Made by a program: the position numbers and the translations under genes. Positions 61,389-64,000 of a DNA stretch of 64,000 nt are shown one piece after another. The DNA is taken from positions 186,001 through 250,000 of the forward strand of contig JAOARQ010000057.1 of assembly GCA_025210455.1 (NCBI GenBank), in the 5' to 3' direction. This stretch comes from Pelagimonas sp. Lineage in GTDB: Bacteria > Pseudomonadota > Alphaproteobacteria > Rhodobacterales > Rhodobacteraceae. Positions within the stretch are counted from its first letter, which is position 1, and every line of letters begins with the position of its first letter. The notes below the pieces were generated by a model. That model made no database searches and was not told the DNA's origin. It was given only the letters and a program-made list of their open reading frames with translations.

Positions 61389-61473
61389 AGTGTCCTCCGT
61401 CGGAACGATGTCTTTCGATCGGGCGGTCTAAATCTGTTAAACCGCCCGCGCGTAAGGATCTAAGTTCCGTGGA

Positions 61474-61698
61474 TTAGACGGCGAACATCAGCAGCAGCGA
61501 CACGAGGAAGGCAAAGATGCCCAGTGCTTCCGCGAACGCGATGCCGATGAAGAGAGTTGCAGTCTGACCAGCAGCCGCCGAAGGGTTACGCAGAGCGCCG
61601 GACAGGAAGTTGCCTGCTACGTTACCCACACCGATTGCGGCTGCGCCGGAACCGATTGCTGCCAGGCCTGCGCCGATGTGTGCCAGATCGCCTTCCAT
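61474..61698 (-). CDS. atpE: ATP synthase F0 subunit c
   Basis: This 74-residue proteolipid forms the rotating c-ring. Two hydrophobic helices flank a polar loop; the second helix, in [17 protein letters not shown], holds the proton-binding Glu. The Gly-rich first helix ([17 protein letters not shown]) is typical. The N-terminus [11 protein letters not shown] is normal for the group. Confidence 0.95.
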   Translation of the reverse strand: MEGDLAHIGAGLAAIGSGAAAIGVGNVAGNFLSGALRNPSAAAGQTATLFIGIAFAEALGIFAFLVSLLLMFAV

Positions 61699-61814
61699 GA
61701 TGAGTCTCCTTACGATTGGAAGTTGAATTCAAAGTTTGAGTGCGGGGACACGCGGATAGATGCGTGCCGTCCATGAGGTATGCGGTGGGGGCAGCGGGCT
61801 GCACCCCGAAAGTC

Positions 61815-62573
61815 TTAGTGCGACGGGTGCAGTGCGTCTTTCAGGTATACGCAGGTCAGGATGGTGAACACGTATGCCTGAATGAAGGCCACTAGGATTT
61901 CCAGACCGTACATCGCTGTGATGGCGACAACCGACAGAGGCGATACCGCTGCGATGGCTGCGAAGCCTGCGAAAACCTTGATAACCGCGTGGCCCGCCAT
62001 GACGTTGCCTGCCAGACGAATGCTGTGGCTCACGGGGCGCACGAAGTATGAGATGATTTCGATCAGGGCCAGAACCGGGCGCAGCGGCGCCGGGGCGCTG
62101 GATACCCAGAAGAGACCCAGAAAGCCTGCACCGTTTTTGACAAAACCAACCACGGTCACGGTCAGGAAGACGGCCAGAGCCAGAACAACAGTGACAGCAA
62201 AGTGCGAAGTGGTGGTAAAGCTCATCGGGATCAGACCCAGGAAGTTGGCCATGACGATGAACATGAACAGGGTCATGATATATGGGAAGAAGGCCAGCGC
62301 ATCTTTGCCTGCCACATCTTCGACCATCTTGTGCACAAAGCCATAGGCCAGTTCGGCAACCGACTGGCTGCGGGTCGGAACGATGGCGCGGCGCGAGGTG
62401 CCCAGAACCATCATGATCACAACGGCAACGATTGCCAGCATCAGCCACAGGGTCACGTTGGTGATGGTGAACCAGCCTACGCCACCGTCTCCGAACAGAG
62501 GCTTCACGATGAACTGATCCATCGGGTGGAATACCAGGCTGCTGCCCTCTGCTGCTGCGCTCTCAGTCGCCAT
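61815..62573 (-). CDS. atpB: ATP synthase F0 subunit a
   Basis: Subunit a forms the proton half-channels against the c-ring. The 252-residue protein has about five to six membrane helices and the essential Arg in [14 protein letters not shown]. It ends with the typical [20 protein letters not shown] region. I chose the ATG at 62573 ([10 protein letters not shown]). It lies 23 bp after atpI. Confidence 0.95.
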   Translation of the reverse strand: MATESAAAEGSSLVFHPMDQFIVKPLFGDGGVGWFTITNVTLWLMLAIVAVVIMMVLGTSRRAIVPTRSQSVAELAYGFVHKMVEDVAGKDALAFFPYIMTLFMFIVMANFLGLIPMSFTTTSHFAVTVVLALAVFLTVTVVGFVKNGAGFLGLFWVSSAPAPLRPVLALIEIISYFVRPVSHSIRLAGNVMAGHAVIKVFAGFAAIAAVSPLSVVAITAMYGLEILVAFIQAYVFTILTCVYLKDALHPSH

Positions 62574-62596
62574 CTTTAATCCCCTCATTCACGCCG

Positions 62597-62953
62597 TTAC
62601 TTGACGCTGCTGTCTTCCTTGGCCGCTTGGGCCTGTTCCGCTGCGGCTGCTGCCGCCTGTCCCGGCTGGGTTTCTTTCGCAGTGCGCAGCATCACGTTGA
62701 TGCCAGCCCCGATCCCCAGCAGTGTAAATACGATCATCAGAAACGGTGTGGTGCCAAACAAAGCGTCCAGCCCGTATCCGATGCCGAAACCGATCCCCAG
62801 ACCGGCCACCATCTCTGTCACCATGCGCCAGGCCAGATTGGCCTGAGAATAGTGTTCCTCCTGATGGGCCTTTTCCGTGGTCTGCTGCGCCTTGTAGGCG
62901 GCCAGCTTTGCATCCAGCTCTTCAAGCGATGGCTTGGGGTCAGGAGTGCTCAC
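62597..62953 (-). CDS. atpI: ATP synthase protein I
   Basis: AtpI is a small accessory membrane protein that helps assemble the c-ring. The 118-residue protein has a charged N-terminal part (about 1-40), two membrane helices (about 45-65 and 70-90) with GLGIGFGIGYGLDALFGT between them, and an Ala/Gln-rich C-terminal tail. It is the first gene of the F0 operon, whose promoter must lie in the 215 bp upstream. Confidence 0.88.
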   Translation of the reverse strand: MSTPDPKPSLEELDAKLAAYKAQQTTEKAHQEEHYSQANLAWRMVTEMVAGLGIGFGIGYGLDALFGTTPFLMIVFTLLGIGAGINVMLRTAKETQPGQAAAAAAEQAQAAKEDSSVK

Positions 62954-63168
62954 ACATAGGCCCTTTCAGTTTCGCGTCTTTGCTATGTCGAAGTGCCCTG
63001 CGAGTCAACAAGAGGTTAAGTCAAAGTGAGTTGTGGAATATTGAATATAAACAGTAGGTTAAATTGGGGTGCGACGGCTTGACGATTCATTCTTTGGGGC
63101 TGTTTGCGCTAAATCGGCGATTTGACCTTATTCAACCGTGGCGTTGAATTTGTCTTTGCCGCCCCGTC

Positions 63169-64000
63169 TCAACTGCGAAAGGGTGCCCCGGCATCGACCA
63201 CCCAATCCCGAAACTGGCGTACAGCCCGGCGGCGTAAGGCCTGCGGTTCTGCAAGTACCTGATAAGAGCCATCCCGATAGGGTACATCAATCAGGCGCTT
63301 CAACTGGCCAGACACCTCAAACCGATGTGCGATTTCGGCGCTGATCAACAAGACGCCCTCGCCAGAAAGCGCCAGCTCTATCGCCAGACTGGTTTGCAAA
63401 TGCCATTCGGGCGCAGGCACCAGTTCGGGATCAACGCCCGCGAGTTCAAACCAGACCCGCCAGGGATCACCCAGACGATCTTTGTAGCGTTTGCAGTTCA
63501 GCAGGTCTTTGGCGGTTTTGGCCCAGCCGTATTTTTCGGGGGCGCCATAGGGATACAGCGGCGCATCGCAAATGATTTTGGCAGGTTGTTCCGGCACCGT
63601 GTGAATGACGGATCGAATGGCCAGGTCCGCTTCGAACCCCCCAAGATCTGCCAAAGTATAGGATGATTGCACCCGGGGCTCGATATCCGGGAAGGCCGCC
63701 ATGAACTGCCCCAGCCGTGGCATTAGCCAATGGGTGGCGAAAACGGGCTCGCAACTGATTGTCACAACGCCAGAGGCCCGCCCGGTCATCGCCTCTGTCG
63801 CTTCTGAGATCACATCAAAGGCTGGTGTGATATGGCCCAGATAAGCGCGCCCCTCGGTCGAAAGCTCAACGCCGCGCGCTGCGTCACGGAACAGCTGTAC
63901 ACCCAACCGCTGCTCAAGACCGCGCACATGGCGACTGATAGAGGAATGGCTGACGCCCAGCTCTTCTGCGGCACGGCTAAAGCTGCTGTGCCGGCCAGCG
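63169..64000 (-). CDS. LysR-family transcriptional regulator (N-terminus off the right edge)
   Basis: The reverse-strand frame is open to the window end. The visible N-terminal part includes the end of a winged HTH (SFSRAAEELGVSHSSISRHV, then RGLEQRLGVQLFRD). The C-terminal effector domain is of the GcvA/DSDA-activator type, ending in QFRDWVVDAG. About 277 residues are visible, so only a few N-terminal residues are missing. Ligand and target are unknown. It lies upstream of the ATP synthase operon in the same direction, separated by 215 bp. Confidence 0.85.
   Translation of the reverse strand, partial: AGRHSSFSRAAEELGVSHSSISRHVRGLEQRLGVQLFRDAARGVELSTEGRAYLGHITPAFDVISEATEAMTGRASGVVTISCEPVFATHWLMPRLGQFMAAFPDIEPRVQSSYTLADLGGFEADLAIRSVIHTVPEQPAKIICDAPLYPYGAPEKYGWAKTAKDLLNCKRYKDRLGDPWRVWFELAGVDPELVPAPEWHLQTSLAIELALSGEGVLLISAEIAHRFEVSGQLKRLIDVPYRDGSYQVLAEPQALRRRAVRQFRDWVVDAGAPFRS

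Noticed and set aside
1-64000. Prophage, gene transfer agent, insertion sequence or defence island
   Set aside because: No transposase, integrase, capsid, tail, restriction or toxin-antitoxin genes seen; one lambda-R-like enzyme alone is not enough.

Overview
The window is chromosomal core sequence of an alphaproteobacterium, most likely a marine Rhodobacterales member (Roseobacter group). Evidence for this: a split ATP synthase F0 operon with separate b and b' subunits, the division ATPase MipZ, COQ9, a DUF1127 protein, a DUF1150/Hsp20 pair, a fused ATP sulfurylase/APS kinase, and moderately high G+C. I see no rRNA, tRNA, insertion sequence, prophage or CRISPR array. Identifications rest on motifs and recall of protein families; no search was run.

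Layout. 1-6.7 kb: two small membrane proteins, an RNA-modification group (rluB, tadA, rluE), hemF, an SDR protein, an RsmC-like methyltransferase, clpS and a HAD hydrolase. 6.9-11.6 kb: a D,D-carboxypeptidase with a SPOR-like tail, asd with a threonine-rich leader peptide and competing RNA arms, a DUF900 hydrolase and rpsU. 11.7-16.5 kb: coq9, a quinone oxidoreductase, divergent hemC/hemE and an EamA transporter. 16.5-24.7 kb: a PstS-OmpA fusion, a secreted protein beside secA, then PPIase-argJ-mutT. 24.7-33.4 kb: transporters (AEC, EamA, ABC-2, YeeE, MFS), a Tat-exported metallo-hydrolase, a cupin and prmA. 33.5-39.9 kb: a DUF1127 protein, ruvCAB, hypothetical proteins, trpS and a rhomboid-like protein lacking its catalytic residues. 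39.9-49.3 kb: a beta-barrel protein, sat/cysC, parE, a lambda-R-like secreted lytic enzyme, hsp20/DUF1150, purEK. 49.4-56.1 kb: phnM-like, a lipase-like hydrolase, EamA and smc. 56.4-64 kb: a TsoY-like membrane protein, a three-gene operon of two secreted Arg/Asp/Pro-tailed proteins plus a membrane-tethered LuxR-type regulator, mipZ, the atpI-B-E-b'-b operon and a truncated LysR regulator.

Most genes are housekeeping genes in short operons separated by clear hairpin terminators. The strongest unexpected signal is upstream of asd. A 26-codon ORF with seven Thr codons is followed by four pairs of mutually exclusive RNA arms, the last of which covers the asd ribosome-binding site. The pairings fit threonine-controlled translational attenuation of aspartate-semialdehyde dehydrogenase. 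Also notable are the RPD-tail/LuxR operon, a catalytically dead rhomboid, an SDR without its catalytic lysine, an ATTC-N8-GAAT operator candidate before the TsoY-like gene, and a hairpin over the rpsU ribosome-binding site.
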